Assembly: GCA_009720755.1 (NCBI GenBank)
Contig: WNKV01000021.1
Span: 44,872 to 108,871 of the forward strand
From: Rhodoplanes serenus
GTDB taxonomy: Bacteria > Pseudomonadota > Alphaproteobacteria > Rhizobiales > Xanthobacteraceae
DNA: 64,000 nucleotides
Direction of reading: 5' to 3'
Positions 43,573 through 52,498 of this stretch are shown here, in pieces (the first letter of the stretch is position 1; each line of letters opens with the position of its first letter). Both the position numbers and the translations under genes were made by a program. The notes under the pieces are model-generated. The model was not told the origin of the DNA and did not search any database. It saw only the letters and a program-made list of their open reading frames with translations.

Positions 43573-43592
43573 ATCGAACGATCGTGCGATAA
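43573..43592. promoter_or_regulatory. Putative IclR-type operator, pcaI side
   Basis: ATCGAACGATCGTGCGATAA, 33 bases before the pcaI start. Its first 12 bases, ATCGAACGATCG, occur again exactly at 43734-43745, on the regulator side. Both are joined to a GTGCG(C)GATAA-like piece, in different order. This resembles the GTTCGAT/ATCGCAC half-sites known for PcaR/PcaU/PobR regulators. Confidence 0.55.
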
Positions 43593-43723
43593 CCGCGCAA
43601 GCGTGCGCCGGCTTGTGCTCCACGTCAAGTGCTGTAATCGCACGGCTGTGCGAAATGCTGCAGTCGCGTGTGTGCTCCGCTCGATGCGCGTGCTGGCGAT
43701 GGCGGCTGGAAGCCGCTAGTACG

Positions 43724-43747
43724 GTGCGCGATAATCGAACGATCGAG
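43724..43747. promoter_or_regulatory. Putative IclR-type operator, regulator side
   Basis: GTGCGCGATAATCGAACGAT with GATCGAG to its right, about 45 bases before the regulator's start at 43792. It shares the exact 12-mer ATCGAACGATCG with the site at 43573-43592. Two copies in a divergent control region suggest joint control of pcaIJF and autoregulation. Confidence 0.55.
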
Positions 43748-43791
43748 CCGCGGGGTCGGAGAGACCCCGTCGGCTGCAACCGGGCTTTCAG

Positions 43792-44652
43792 ATGCGACGA
43801 GACGCGGCGGCGACCACGAAGGCGAGGGCGGGGACACGGGGCGATGCGCCGGCTGCCGATCCGGAGCAGGGCGGCGGGGGGCCGGATGGGGTGGTGCCGT
43901 CCGATCCCAACATCATGACGTCGCTGGTGCGCGGCCTTCAGGTCATTCAGGCGTTCTCGCGCGACACCCCGGCGATGACCATCGCCCAGCTCAGCCAGAA
44001 GACCGGCATTCCGCGCGCGGCGGTGCGGCGGGTGCTCTACACCTTGCGGGCGCTCGGCTTCGCCGATGCCGAGGACGATCGCCGCTACGTGCTGCGGCCG
44101 CGCATCCTGGCGCTCGGCCATGCCTATCTGGGAGCGCTGCCGCTCACCCGCGTGGCGCAGCCGGTGCTGCGGCGGATCAGCGATGCGCTCGGCGAGTCGT
44201 GCTCCGTCGCGGTGCTCGACGGCGACGACATCGTCTATGTGGCGCGCGCCTCCGCGTCGCGGATCATGAGCATCGACCTGCATGTCGGCAGCCGGCTGCC
44301 GGCGGCTTTCACGTCGATGGGGCGGGTGCTGATCGCCTTCCGGCCCGACGATCTCGACGCGCGGCTCGGCCGCATCACGTTCACGCCGTTCACCCCCAAC
44401 ACGCTGCGCGACGCGGCGGCGCTGCGGGCCGAGATCGCCCGCGTGCGCGAGACCGGCTATTCCGTGGTGGACCAGGAGCTGGAGCTCGGCCTGCGCTCCA
44501 TCGCGGTGCCGGTGATGGCCCCGAGCGGTGTCGCGGTGGCGGCCGTCAATGTCGGCGTGCATGCGTCGCGGATGTCGGTCGCCGATCTCGTCGAGCGCAT
44601 CCAGCCGCGGCTGCGCGAAGCCGCCGCCGAGCTGTCGCTCTGCATCGGCTGA
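43792..44652 (+). CDS. IclR-family regulator, probably PcaR-like
   Basis: The 286-residue protein has a variable N-terminal tail of ~42 residues, a winged helix (SLVRGLQVIQAFSRDTPAMT, TGIPRAAVRRVLYTLRALGF, about 43-110) and the IclR effector domain (about 120-280, with SCSVAVLDGDDIVYVARA and the closing loop region FTSMGRVLIAF). It is divergent from pcaIJF, as PcaR/PcaU usually are, so activation by beta-ketoadipate or protocatechuate is likely. An alternative N-terminus at the internal Met near 43916 would delete the tail. Confidence 0.88.
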   Translation: MRRDAAATTKARAGTRGDAPAADPEQGGGGPDGVVPSDPNIMTSLVRGLQVIQAFSRDTPAMTIAQLSQKTGIPRAAVRRVLYTLRALGFADAEDDRRYVLRPRILALGHAYLGALPLTRVAQPVLRRISDALGESCSVAVLDGDDIVYVARASASRIMSIDLHVGSRLPAAFTSMGRVLIAFRPDDLDARLGRITFTPFTPNTLRDAAALRAEIARVRETGYSVVDQELELGLRSIAVPVMAPSGVAVAAVNVGVHASRMSVADLVERIQPRLREAAAELSLCIG

Positions 44653-44835
44653 GCGGCCGCAGGAGTGCCGCATCGCGCCGGGCAGGGGGCGGCCCTGCGC
44701 CGGCGTCGCATCGCCCTCGCTGGACCTCGGCGTTCCGCGAGGCGACAATCCAAGCCGCCTCTACGGTCCGCGTCCGCCGACCGATCGCCGACCCACCCCC
44801 GCCACCACCGCAAGCTGTACAGCGAGGAGATCATC

Positions 44836-45774
44836 GTGAGTCTGACCGCAGCCATCAAGGGCGTCATCCCGATCTCGCCGACGCCGTTCCACGCCGACGG
44901 TCGCGTCGACGAAGCGTCGATGGATCGGCTGACCGACTACTTCACCGGCTGCGGTGTCGACGGCATCACCATCCTGGGGCAGCTCGGCGAGGCGCCGAAG
45001 CTGGAGTTCGCCGAGGCGCGCGCCATCGTGGCGCGCGTCTGCAAGCGCACCACGGTGCCGATCGTGGTCGGTGTCTCGGCGCCCGGCTTCGCCGGCATGC
45101 GGGCGCTCGCCCGCGAGGCGATGGAATGCGGCGCCGCCGGTGTGATGATCGGCCCGCCCAACACGCTGCGCACCGACGACCAGATCGTCGGCTACTACCG
45201 GCAGGCCGCCGAGGCGATCGGCGCCGACGTGCCCTTCGTGCTCCAGGACTACCCGCTCACCTTCTCGGTGGTGATGACGCCGAACGTCATCAAGCGGATC
45301 GTCACCGAGAACGCCTCCTGCGTGGTGCTCAAGCACGAGGACTGGCCCGGTCTCGACAAGATCACGACGCTACGCGGCTTCGAGGCGGACGGCTCGATGC
45401 GCCACATCGCCATCCTGGTCGGCAATGGCGGCCTGTTTCTCGACTTCGAGATGGAGCGCGGCGCCGACGGCGCCAACACCGGCTACGCCTTCCCGGAGAT
45501 GCTGGTCGATGTGGTGAAGCTGTCGGCGGCCGGCCAGCGCGACGCGGCGCACGACCTGTTCGATGCGCATCTGCCCTATCTGCGCTACGAGCAGCAGCAG
45601 GGCTCGCTCGGTCTCGCGGTGCGCAAGTACGTCTACATGCGCCGCGGCCTGATCAGCTGCGACGCGCAGCGCAAGCCGTCGGTGGCGCTCAACGCTCACG
45701 CCAAGCAGGAGGTCGAGTACCTGCTGGCGCGCATCGCCCGCACCGACAAGCGGGCGGTGCTGAAGGCGGTGTGA
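44836..45774 (+). CDS. DapA/N-acetylneuraminate-lyase family aldolase
   Basis: A GTG at 44836 with AGGAG eight bases upstream starts a 312-residue (beta/alpha)8 enzyme; the longer frame upstream is non-coding. The Schiff-base Lys is in ASCVVLKHEDW and the facing Tyr in VLQDYPLTF, and GITILGQLGEAPKL holds the family substrate-binding loop. The motif spacing is that of dihydrodipicolinate-synthase-like lyases that act on pyruvate or keto-acid substrates, not clearly true DapA. It follows the IclR gene by 183 bp on the same strand, so a catabolic keto-acid aldolase controlled with the aromatic pathway is possible. Confidence 0.85.
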   Translation: MSLTAAIKGVIPISPTPFHADGRVDEASMDRLTDYFTGCGVDGITILGQLGEAPKLEFAEARAIVARVCKRTTVPIVVGVSAPGFAGMRALAREAMECGAAGVMIGPPNTLRTDDQIVGYYRQAAEAIGADVPFVLQDYPLTFSVVMTPNVIKRIVTENASCVVLKHEDWPGLDKITTLRGFEADGSMRHIAILVGNGGLFLDFEMERGADGANTGYAFPEMLVDVVKLSAAGQRDAAHDLFDAHLPYLRYEQQQGSLGLAVRKYVYMRRGLISCDAQRKPSVALNAHAKQEVEYLLARIARTDKRAVLKAV

Positions 45775-45788
45775 TCTGACGAAACGTC

Positions 45789-45820
45789 GTGCGCGGGCGA
45801 AAACCCGCGCATCGACTTGT
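45789..45820 (+). terminator. Stem-loop terminator of the DapA-family gene
   Basis: TGCGCGGG (45790-45797), loop CGAAAA, CCCGCGCA (45804-45811) then TCGACTTGTTCG. The stem is 8 pairs and the following stretch is only partly T-rich, so it is a modest intrinsic terminator 15 bp past the stop. Confidence 0.55.
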
Positions 45821-45828
45821 TCGCATGA

Positions 45829-45905
45829 TGGATGGCCGGGTCGCGGCGCTCTGCGCCGGCCCGGCCATGACGGAAGATGCAGTCCGAGAGTGCTGCCGTT
45901 GGTAT
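45829..45905 (+). repeat. Family C dispersed element, copy 1
   Basis: A long hairpin whose arms are ATGGCCGGG and CCCGGCCAT (45832-45868) is followed by GA-C-GGA-AGATGCAGTCCGAG and GTGCTGCCGTTGG. The same hairpin plus tail occurs inverted at 52278-52346. The two copies flank the mur block on its two sides. The gene-free stretch 45775-46088 consists mostly of this element and the one that follows. Confidence 0.75.
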
Positions 45906-45934
45906 GATACGAGATCCGGCTGATCAATTTGGTG

Positions 45935-46034
45935 GTCATTCCGGAAGCCGCGAAGCGGCTGTCCGGAATCCAGCCGAGAGCTTCGGGTTTGCCGCTGGAT
46001 TCCGGGCTCGCCGCTGCGCGGCGCCCCGGAATGA
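45935..46034. repeat. Two GTCATTCCGG-type hairpins
   Basis: Hairpin one (about 45935-45972) pairs GTCATTCCGG with CCGGAATCC around AGCCGCGAAGCGGCT; hairpin two (about 45997-46034) pairs GGATTCCGGG with CCCGGAATGAC around GCCGCTGCGCGGC. They face each other like a REP pair and sit 55 bp past the murD stop; together they may act as the end of the murD message. Confidence 0.7.
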
Positions 46035-46088
46035 CGGCGCACTGATCACCCGAAAACAGTATGACGCGCAGCGCCAGGGACGCGCGGT

Positions 46089-47480
46089 CTACTTCACCCC
46101 CGGCAGCGCCTGGACCAGCTTGCGGAAGGCGTCGCCGCGCACCTCGAAATTCTTGAACTGGTCGTAGGACGCGCAGGCGGGCGACAGCAGCACCACGGCG
46201 TGCTGGAGGCCGGCCGCGGCGGCGTCCTCGGCGGCCTGCGCCACCGCCTTGTCCAGCGTGCCGGCGATCGTCCACGGCGCCTTGCCGTCGAGCGTGCGCG
46301 AAAACTCCTCGGCCGCCTCGCCGATCAGATACGCCTTGCGGACTCGCGGGAAGAAGCTTTCCAGCGGCGTGATGCCGCCGGCCTTCGGTCGTCCGCCGGC
46401 GATCCAGAACACGTCCGAGAAGCAGGCCAGCGCCCGCGCGGCGGCGTCCGCGTTGGTCGCTTTGGAGTCGTTGACGAACAGGATCGAGCCGTAGCGGCCG
46501 ACCTCCTCGATGCGGTGGGCGAGGCCCGGATAGGTGCGCAGGCCGGCCTGGATCGCCTTCGGGTCGGCGCCGAGCGCCAGCGCGGCGGCGGTGGCGCAGG
46601 CGGCGTTCTGGGCGTTGTGGGTGCCGCGCAGGGTGGCGATGCCGCCGAGCAGCGCGATCTCGCGGCTGGCGGCGTTCTCGGCCTGCACGATGCGGCCGCC
46701 CTCGACGAAGAGGCCGTCGGCGAGCGGCCGGCGCACCGAGACGCGGACCACGCGGGTGCCGGCGCGCGCCACCCGGTCGGCGGCCGCCTGCGACCACTCG
46801 TCGTCGACGCCGATCACCGCGGTGCCGCCCGGCTGCACGCCGGCGACCAGCCGCTCCTTGAGCCCCGCATAGGCCGCCATGGTACCGTGGCGGTCGAGAT
46901 GGTCCTCGGTGACATTGAGCAGGATGCCGACCGACGGATCGAGGCTCGGGGCGAGATCGATCTGGAACGACGACACCTCGATGACATGGACGAGGCCCGG
47001 CTGCGGCGGCTTCAGCGACAGGATGGCGGTGCCGATATTGCCACCGATCTGCACCTCGCGGCCGGCGGCGGCGAGCAGATGCGCCGTCAGCGTCGTGGTG
47101 GTCGACTTGCCGTTGGTGCCGGTGATGGCGATGAAATGGGCGTTGGGGGCGTGGGCGGCGCGCTCGCGGCAGAACAGCTCGATGTCGCCGATCACCTCGA
47201 CGCCGGCCGCGCGGGCGAGCCCGACGGTCCAGTGCGGCGCCGGGTGGGTGAGGGGGACGCCGGGAGCGAGCACCAGCGCGGCGATGCGCGACCAGTCGAT
47301 GCCGCGCAGGTCGGCGGTCGGGATGCCGGCGCTGGCCGCGTATTCGATGCGCTCCGGGCTGTCGTCCCAGCCGACCACGTCGGCACCGCCGGCGAACAGC
47401 GCGCTCGCGGTGGCCAGCCCCGAGGTGCCGAGCCCGAAGATCGCGACCTTGCGGCCTTTGAGCGTGGTGACGGGAACCAT
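46089..47480 (-). CDS. murD: UDP-MurNAc-L-alanine:D-glutamate ligase
   Basis: The 463-residue protein has the Mur ligase ATP loop [18 protein letters not shown] (about residue 115), a VIEVSSFQ strand and the late [22 protein letters not shown] motif containing the residues of the MurD subgroup. It adds D-Glu in the cytoplasm in peptidoglycan precursor synthesis. The ATG follows GAGGTGAGG and starts four bases after the mraY stop. In most Hyphomicrobiales ftsW and murG follow; here a convergent DapA-family gene does. Confidence 0.97.
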   Translation of the reverse strand: MVPVTTLKGRKVAIFGLGTSGLATASALFAGGADVVGWDDSPERIEYAASAGIPTADLRGIDWSRIAALVLAPGVPLTHPAPHWTVGLARAAGVEVIGDIELFCRERAAHAPNAHFIAITGTNGKSTTTTLTAHLLAAAGREVQIGGNIGTAILSLKPPQPGLVHVIEVSSFQIDLAPSLDPSVGILLNVTEDHLDRHGTMAAYAGLKERLVAGVQPGGTAVIGVDDEWSQAAADRVARAGTRVVRVSVRRPLADGLFVEGGRIVQAENAASREIALLGGIATLRGTHNAQNAACATAAALALGADPKAIQAGLRTYPGLAHRIEEVGRYGSILFVNDSKATNADAAARALACFSDVFWIAGGRPKAGGITPLESFFPRVRKAYLIGEAAEEFSRTLDGKAPWTIAGTLDKAVAQAAEDAAAAGLQHAVVLLSPACASYDQFKNFEVRGDAFRKLVQALPGVK

Positions 47481-47484
47481 GGCC

Positions 47485-48570
47485 TCACCTCAGCTTCAGG
47501 GTCGACAGGCCGGCGAGCGCCAGCACCACCGAGATGATCCAGAAGCGGATCACGATCTGCGGCTCGGTCCAGCCGAGCTGCTCGAAATGATGGTGCAGCG
47601 GCGCCATCTTGAACACCCGCTTGCCGGTCAGCTTGAACGACACCACCTGGACGATCACCGACACCGCCTCCAGCACGAACAGGCCGCCGATGATGCCGAG
47701 CACCACCTCGTGCTTGGTCACCACCGCGACGGCGCCCAGCATGCCGCCCAGCGCGAGCGACCCGGTGTCGCCCATGAACACGGAGGCCGGCGGCGCATTG
47801 AACCACAGGAAGCCGAGCCCGGCTCCCAGGATGGCGCTGCACAGCACCGCCAGCTCGCCGGCGCCGGGCACGAAGTTGAGCTGGAGATAGTCGGCGAACA
47901 CCGCGTTGCCGACCACCCACGAGATGCCGCCGAAGCTCGCCGCCGCGATCATCACCGGCACGATGGCGAGCCCGTCGAGCCCGTCGGTGAGGTTCACGGC
48001 GTTGCCGGCCCCGACGATGATGAAGGCCCCGAAGGCGAGGAAGAACCAGCCGAGATCGACGACCAGGTCCTTGACGAACGGGAAGGCGAGCGACGTCGTC
48101 AACGGCGCGCGGCCGAGATTGGCGAGGGCGAAGCAGGCCATCACGGCGATCAGCGTCTCCAGCGCCAGGCGCGTCTTGCCCGAGAAGCCCGCATGGGTCT
48201 GCTTGGTCACCTTCAGGTAGTCGTCGTAGAAGCCGATCATGCCGAACCCGAGGGTGACGCCGAGCACCACCCAGACATAGGGGTTCGCCGGGTTGGCCCA
48301 CAGCACCGTCGACACCACCAGGCCCGACAGGATCATCAGCCCGCCCATGGTGGGGGTGCCGACCTTGGTGACGAGATGCGATTTCGGCCCGTCGGCGCGG
48401 ATCGGCTGGCCCTTGCCCTGCTTCACCCGCAGCAGCTTGATGATGGTCGGTCCGAACAGGAACACGAAGGCGGCCGCCGTCACGATCGCGCCGGCGGCGC
48501 GGAACGTGATGTAGCGGAACACATTGAAGGCGCTGAACAGGTCCGACAGATCGGCGAGCCAATAGAGCAT
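47485..48570 (-). CDS. mraY: Phospho-N-acetylmuramoyl-pentapeptide transferase
   Basis: The 361-residue membrane enzyme has about ten helices and the family's catalytic motifs: [39 protein letters not shown] and [10 protein letters not shown]. It joins MurNAc-pentapeptide to undecaprenyl phosphate, giving lipid I. The start at 48570 lies five bases after the murF stop. Confidence 0.98.
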   Translation of the reverse strand: MLYWLADLSDLFSAFNVFRYITFRAAGAIVTAAAFVFLFGPTIIKLLRVKQGKGQPIRADGPKSHLVTKVGTPTMGGLMILSGLVVSTVLWANPANPYVWVVLGVTLGFGMIGFYDDYLKVTKQTHAGFSGKTRLALETLIAVMACFALANLGRAPLTTSLAFPFVKDLVVDLGWFFLAFGAFIIVGAGNAVNLTDGLDGLAIVPVMIAAASFGGISWVVGNAVFADYLQLNFVPGAGELAVLCSAILGAGLGFLWFNAPPASVFMGDTGSLALGGMLGAVAVVTKHEVVLGIIGGLFVLEAVSVIVQVVSFKLTGKRVFKMAPLHHHFEQLGWTEPQIVIRFWIISVVLALAGLSTLKLR

Positions 48571-48575
48571 GCGGG

Positions 48576-50021
48576 TCAGCCTCGCACCGGGAGGTCGTCG
48601 CGTGCCGCGGCAGCGGCGTAGCGGCGCACCAGGGACTTGACGATCGGTCCCATGCGGGACCCGAGAGAGCCTTTCACCATCACGGCGTCGCCGGGATGGA
48701 CCGCGGCCAGCACCTGCGCCTCCAGCTCCTCGGCCGAGGCGGCGACGCCCCCGTGCCGCTCGGCCGGCAGCGCCTCCCACAGGTGGCGCATCAGCGGCCC
48801 GGCACAGAAGACAAGGTCGATGCGGTGCGCCATCACGGCCTCGGCGAGGCCGCGATGCAGCGCCTCGGCGGTGGGGCCGAGCTCCAGCATGTCGCCCAGC
48901 ACGGCGATGCGGCGGCCGCGCGGGCCGACCGGCGCCTGGCCCAGCACCGCGAGCGCGGCGCGCATCGAGGTCGGGTTGGCGTTGTAGCTCTCGTCGATCA
49001 GCAGCGCCTCGCCGCTCCCCATCGCGAGGGTGAGGCGGGTGCCGCGGCCGGCGGCCGGCCGCTGCGCGGCGAGCGCCAGGGCGGCGAGCGCCAGATCGGC
49101 GCCGAGCAGCGTGGCGGCGGTGAGCACCGGGAGCGAGTTGAGCACGAAGTGCCGCCCCGGTGCGCCGATCCGGTAGTCGACGAGGGTGCCGAGGATCGAC
49201 GCCTCGGCGGTCGAGCCGTCGTCCTGGAGCGCGTGGCGGACGAGCCGCGAGTCGGCCTCGGCGTGCTCGCCGAACGTCACCACGCGGGCGACTCCGGCCT
49301 CTTCGGCGCGTTGCTTCAGTTGCTGCCAGTACGGATTGTCGCGGTTGATCACGGCGGCGCCGCCGGGCTCCAGGCCCAGGAAGATCTCCGCCTTGGCATC
49401 GGCGATGCCGGCGACCGAGGGGAAGTTCTCGAGATGCACGGCCTCGACGGTGGTGACGATGGCGACGTGCGGGCGCACCAGCTTCACCAGCGGGGTGATC
49501 TCGCCGGCATGGTTCATGCCGATCTCGAACACGGCGTATTCGGCCGTCTCGGGCAGGCGGGCGAGGGAGAGCGGCACGCCCCAGTGATTGTTGAAGGAGG
49601 CGAGCGAGGCGTGGGTCTCGCCGTCGGCGCCGAGCGCGATGCGCAGCGCCTCCTTGGTCGAGGTCTTGCCGACCGACCCGGTGACCGCGACGATGCGGGC
49701 GGGCGAGCGGGCGCGCGCCGCGACGGCGAGATCGCGCAAGGCCGCGAGCACGTCGTCGACCACCAGCAGCGGCGCATCGGCCGGAGCGGCATCGCGCCGC
49801 GCGGCCGACACCACGGCGAGGGCGGCGCCGTTCGCCAGCGCCTGGCCGACGAAGTCGTGGCCGTCGAGCCGGTCGCCCGTGATGGCGAAGAACGCCTCGC
49901 CGGCCGCCACCGTGCGGCTGTCGATGGAGAGGCCCGTCACGGCCGCGGGCAGCGGGCCGCCGCGCGCGGCGCCCATCGCCTCCGCCATGGCGGCGACGGT
50001 CCACAGGGGCGGTGTGGTCAT
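48576..50021 (-). CDS. murF: UDP-MurNAc-tripeptide:D-Ala-D-Ala ligase
   Basis: The 481-residue protein has the Mur ligase P-loop [15 protein letters not shown] (about residue 110), the middle-domain [11 protein letters not shown] and the [14 protein letters not shown] motif of MurF. It adds D-Ala-D-Ala to the stem peptide. Its ATG overlaps the murE stop (ATGA at 50018-50021), showing translational coupling. Confidence 0.97.
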   Translation of the reverse strand: MTTPPLWTVAAMAEAMGAARGGPLPAAVTGLSIDSRTVAAGEAFFAITGDRLDGHDFVGQALANGAALAVVSAARRDAAPADAPLLVVDDVLAALRDLAVAARARSPARIVAVTGSVGKTSTKEALRIALGADGETHASLASFNNHWGVPLSLARLPETAEYAVFEIGMNHAGEITPLVKLVRPHVAIVTTVEAVHLENFPSVAGIADAKAEIFLGLEPGGAAVINRDNPYWQQLKQRAEEAGVARVVTFGEHAEADSRLVRHALQDDGSTAEASILGTLVDYRIGAPGRHFVLNSLPVLTAATLLGADLALAALALAAQRPAAGRGTRLTLAMGSGEALLIDESYNANPTSMRAALAVLGQAPVGPRGRRIAVLGDMLELGPTAEALHRGLAEAVMAHRIDLVFCAGPLMRHLWEALPAERHGGVAASAEELEAQVLAAVHPGDAVMVKGSLGSRMGPIVKSLVRRYAAAAARDDLPVRG

Positions 50022-51475
50022 GCGTTGATCTCCCGCAGGGCCGAAAGGACCGCCTCGTGGTCGCTGAACGGCAGGGTGGTGCCCTGGATGGTCTGGCCGG
50101 TCTCGTGGCCCTTGCCGGCGACCAGCAGCACGTCGCCGTCGGCGAGCGACGCGATGGCGACATGGATGGCACGGCGGCGGTCGCCGATCTCGGCGGCGCC
50201 CGGCGCCGCCCGAAGGATCGCGGCCCGGATGGCGGCGGGGTCCTCGCTGCGCGGGTTGTCGTCGGTGACGATGACGCGGTCGGCCTTCTCGGCCGCGATC
50301 GCGCCCATCAGCGGGCGCTTGCCGGTGTCGCGGTCGCCGCCCGCCCCGAACACCACGACGAGCTTGCCGCGGGCATAGGGGCGCAGGGCGTCGAGCGCCT
50401 TGGCGAGGGCGTCCGGCTTGTGGGCGTAGTCGACGAAGATCGGTGCGCCGCAGCGGTGGCCGACCAGCTCCAGCCGGCCCTTGGCGCCGGTGAGCCCTTC
50501 GAGCTGCTCGAACACCGCCGTCGGCTCGTCGCCCGTCGCGATCGCCTGGCCGGCCGCGACCAGCGCGTTGTCGACCTGGAAGGCGCCGACCAGCGGCAGC
50601 CGCACCCGGCAGGTGCGGCCCGCATGTGCGATGGTGACGGTCTGCGAGAAACCGTCGATGTCGACCGCCGCGGCTCGGATGTCGGCGCCGGCCCCGCGGC
50701 CGACGGTCAGCACGCGGACGCCGCGGGCGCGGGCGGCCGCCACCACGGCGTCGGCATGGTCGTGGTCGATGTCGATGACGGCGGTGCCGTCGGCGGCCAG
50801 CAGCCGCTCGAACAGGCCGAGCTTGGCGGCGAGATACGCCTCGAAGGTGAGGTGATAGTCGAGGTGGTCGCGGGTGATGTTGGTGAAGCCGGCGACCGCG
50901 ACCCGGACGCCGTCGAGCCGGCGCTGCTCGATGCCGTGCGAGGAGGCTTCGAGGGCCAGATGGGTGACGCCCTCGCCGGCGACGCGGTCGAGCGTCATGT
51001 GCAGCGCCACCGGGTCCGGCGTGGTGAGCGAGCCGTACTCCTCGGTGTCGGGGGTGACGAGCCCGATGGTGCCGATCGAGGCGGCGCGATGGCCGAGCCC
51101 GGTCCAGATCTGGCGCGTGTAGGCGGCCACCGAGGTCTTGCCGCTGGTGCCGGTGACGGCGGCGACGACGGCGGGCTGGCGCGGGTGGAGGCGGGCGGCG
51201 GCGACCGCCAGCGCCCGGCGCACATCGTCGACCAGCACCAGCGCGACCGTGTCGGGCAGGGGGGCGGGCGGGGGGCGCTCGGCCAGCACGGCGGCGGCGC
51301 CCTGGGCCACCGCGGCCGGCACGAAATCGAGCCCGTCCGCCCGGGTGCCGGGCACCGCCGCGAACAGGGCGCCCGGCGTCACGGCGCGGCTGTCCGCCGT
51401 CACCGCCGTGATCGGCCGCTCGCCCTGCGGCGCTTCGACCCGAGCGCCCGGTTCGACAAGATCGCTCAATCGCAT
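50018..51475 (-). CDS. murE: UDP-MurNAc-L-Ala-D-Glu:meso-diaminopimelate ligase
   Basis: The start at 51475 gives MRLSDLV, the usual MurE N-terminus, and 485 residues; the frame further up to 51550 has no site. ATP loop [16 protein letters not shown] (about residue 105), carbamylated-Lys region, and the specificity motif DDNPRSEDP, diagnostic of meso-diaminopimelate addition. First gene of the murE-F-mraY-murD unit. ftsI, which normally precedes it, is not upstream. Confidence 0.97.
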   Translation of the reverse strand: MRLSDLVEPGARVEAPQGERPITAVTADSRAVTPGALFAAVPGTRADGLDFVPAAVAQGAAAVLAERPPPAPLPDTVALVLVDDVRRALAVAAARLHPRQPAVVAAVTGTSGKTSVAAYTRQIWTGLGHRAASIGTIGLVTPDTEEYGSLTTPDPVALHMTLDRVAGEGVTHLALEASSHGIEQRRLDGVRVAVAGFTNITRDHLDYHLTFEAYLAAKLGLFERLLAADGTAVIDIDHDHADAVVAAARARGVRVLTVGRGAGADIRAAAVDIDGFSQTVTIAHAGRTCRVRLPLVGAFQVDNALVAAGQAIATGDEPTAVFEQLEGLTGAKGRLELVGHRCGAPIFVDYAHKPDALAKALDALRPYARGKLVVVFGAGGDRDTGKRPLMGAIAAEKADRVIVTDDNPRSEDPAAIRAAILRAAPGAAEIGDRRRAIHVAIASLADGDVLLVAGKGHETGQTIQGTTLPFSDHEAVLSALREINA

Positions 51476-51496
51476 GGTGGTTCCGCCGTGCTCTTG

Positions 51497-51536
51497 CCGG
51501 AGCACCGCTCCGGCCGCCGGAGCTCTGCTCCGGCGG
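51497..51536. other. Two adjacent stem-loops upstream of murE
   Basis: CCGGAGC-ACC-GCTCCGG (51497-51513) is followed directly by CCGCCGGAGC-TCT-GCTCCGGCGG (51514-51536). Both are perfect, with 3-base loops, and share the CCGGAGC / GCTCCGG arm, so one could be a duplicate. They sit 21-61 bp before the murE start, on the 5' side of the message. The rest of 51476-51787 shows no feature other than the ribosome site of the next gene. Confidence 0.7.
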
Positions 51537-51787
51537 CTCCGGTTTAGCATGTTCGCCCACAGGAGAAAGCAAGGCGGCCGATCGAATGCTGCGACGCAAC
51601 ATCAGGAATTCGTCCCAAGCCTCGGAGCCTAAAGATTGAGCGGGATTTCGACATGCTCAATTCGCCATCATGGTCGCCTTCTGGTAGCATTCCGGCGGGA
51701 TCGCGCCGGACGTCACGCGGCCGACCCGGGGGAAGCGCAGCCGAGGAGACTTTCAGTCGAAGAATTTGAGGTTGAGGAGTTCGAGAC

Positions 51788-52180
51788 ATGGCGACGCTCG
51801 CGACCGCGACTTTGACCGGACGGTCGGGCTGCGAATATCCGTTCCTGGCCTATGCGCGCGACACCGAGTTCAAGGCGATGGGGGCCGTCTACGTGGTGGC
51901 CATCCGGTACGAGGCGCCGGTCGGGCCGACCTATCGCTACGTGTATGTGGGCGAGACCCGCGATTTGTCCGACAATCCGCTGACGCATTGCCGCACCGGG
52001 TGCTTCGAGCGCATCGGCGCCAACAGCCTGTTCGTCCGCATGGAGGGCAATGCGCAGCGCCGCGCCGAGATCGTCCAGGATCTGCGCGAGCACTACGATC
52101 CGTGCTGCAACAGCAACGGCCGCGGCATCTGCGATTACCCGACGATCGAGTGCCCGCTGGTCTGGCCGCTGGGACTGTAG
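51788..52180 (+). CDS. Small GIY-YIG-like protein
   Basis: The 130-residue start at 51788 follows a purine-rich GAGGAG 10 bases upstream. A GAVYVVAIRY strand followed by YRYVYVGETRDLSD resembles the GIY...YIG core, with the Y-V-G-E-T turn, then HCRTGC and a later QRRAEIVQDLREHYDPCCN helix. Eight Cys are present, several near the C-terminus, possibly binding metal. The fold match is a diverged one. Function unknown; endonuclease activity is an inference. Confidence 0.55.
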   Translation: MATLATATLTGRSGCEYPFLAYARDTEFKAMGAVYVVAIRYEAPVGPTYRYVYVGETRDLSDNPLTHCRTGCFERIGANSLFVRMEGNAQRRAEIVQDLREHYDPCCNSNGRGICDYPTIECPLVWPLGL

Positions 52181-52277
52181 GGGGATTTGCGTCCGGCGCC
52201 GGCGAGGGCGGGCGTGCTTCTGGAGCCTGTCGTCCGGGGCGAGCGTAGCAAAACCCGGTCTCCTGCCCGAGCGCCGC

Positions 52278-52346
52278 GCCTCTGATGCCAGCGGCAGCAC
52301 GCTCGGACTGCATCCTCGGTCATGGCCGGGCTTGTCCCGGCCATCC
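52278..52346 (-). repeat. Family C dispersed element, copy 2
   Basis: Read on minus: a GGATGGCCGGG...CCCGGCCATGACCGA hairpin (52317-52346 region) then GGATGCAGTCCGAG and GTGCTGCCGCTGG, the same order as 45829-45905. It lies in the 318-bp gap between the GIY-YIG-like and GPR-like genes; the neighbouring 52347-52410 contains another GC palindrome (CCCGGCAGGCCGGG) but no gene. Confidence 0.75.
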
Positions 52347-52434
52347 ACGTCCTTGTCGCTGCTCGGCGTAAAGTCGTGGATGCCCGGCAGGCCGGGCCTG
52401 ACTCCCGCGCAGCCTCGTCGGCGTTTTCTTTCGT

Positions 52435-52471
52435 CGCCGAACAAGAAGGGCGGCGCCCGGAGGCGCCGCCC
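52435..52471 (-). terminator. Terminator of the GPR-like gene
   Basis: A perfect 10-pair stem, GGGCGGCGCC (52448-52457) with GGCGCCGCCC (52462-52471) and loop CGGA, is followed on minus by TTCTTGTTCGG. It is 28 bp past the stop at 52499. Confidence 0.7.
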
Positions 52472-52498
52472 TGTGGCGTGGTCCTGTTCTTCTGACGC

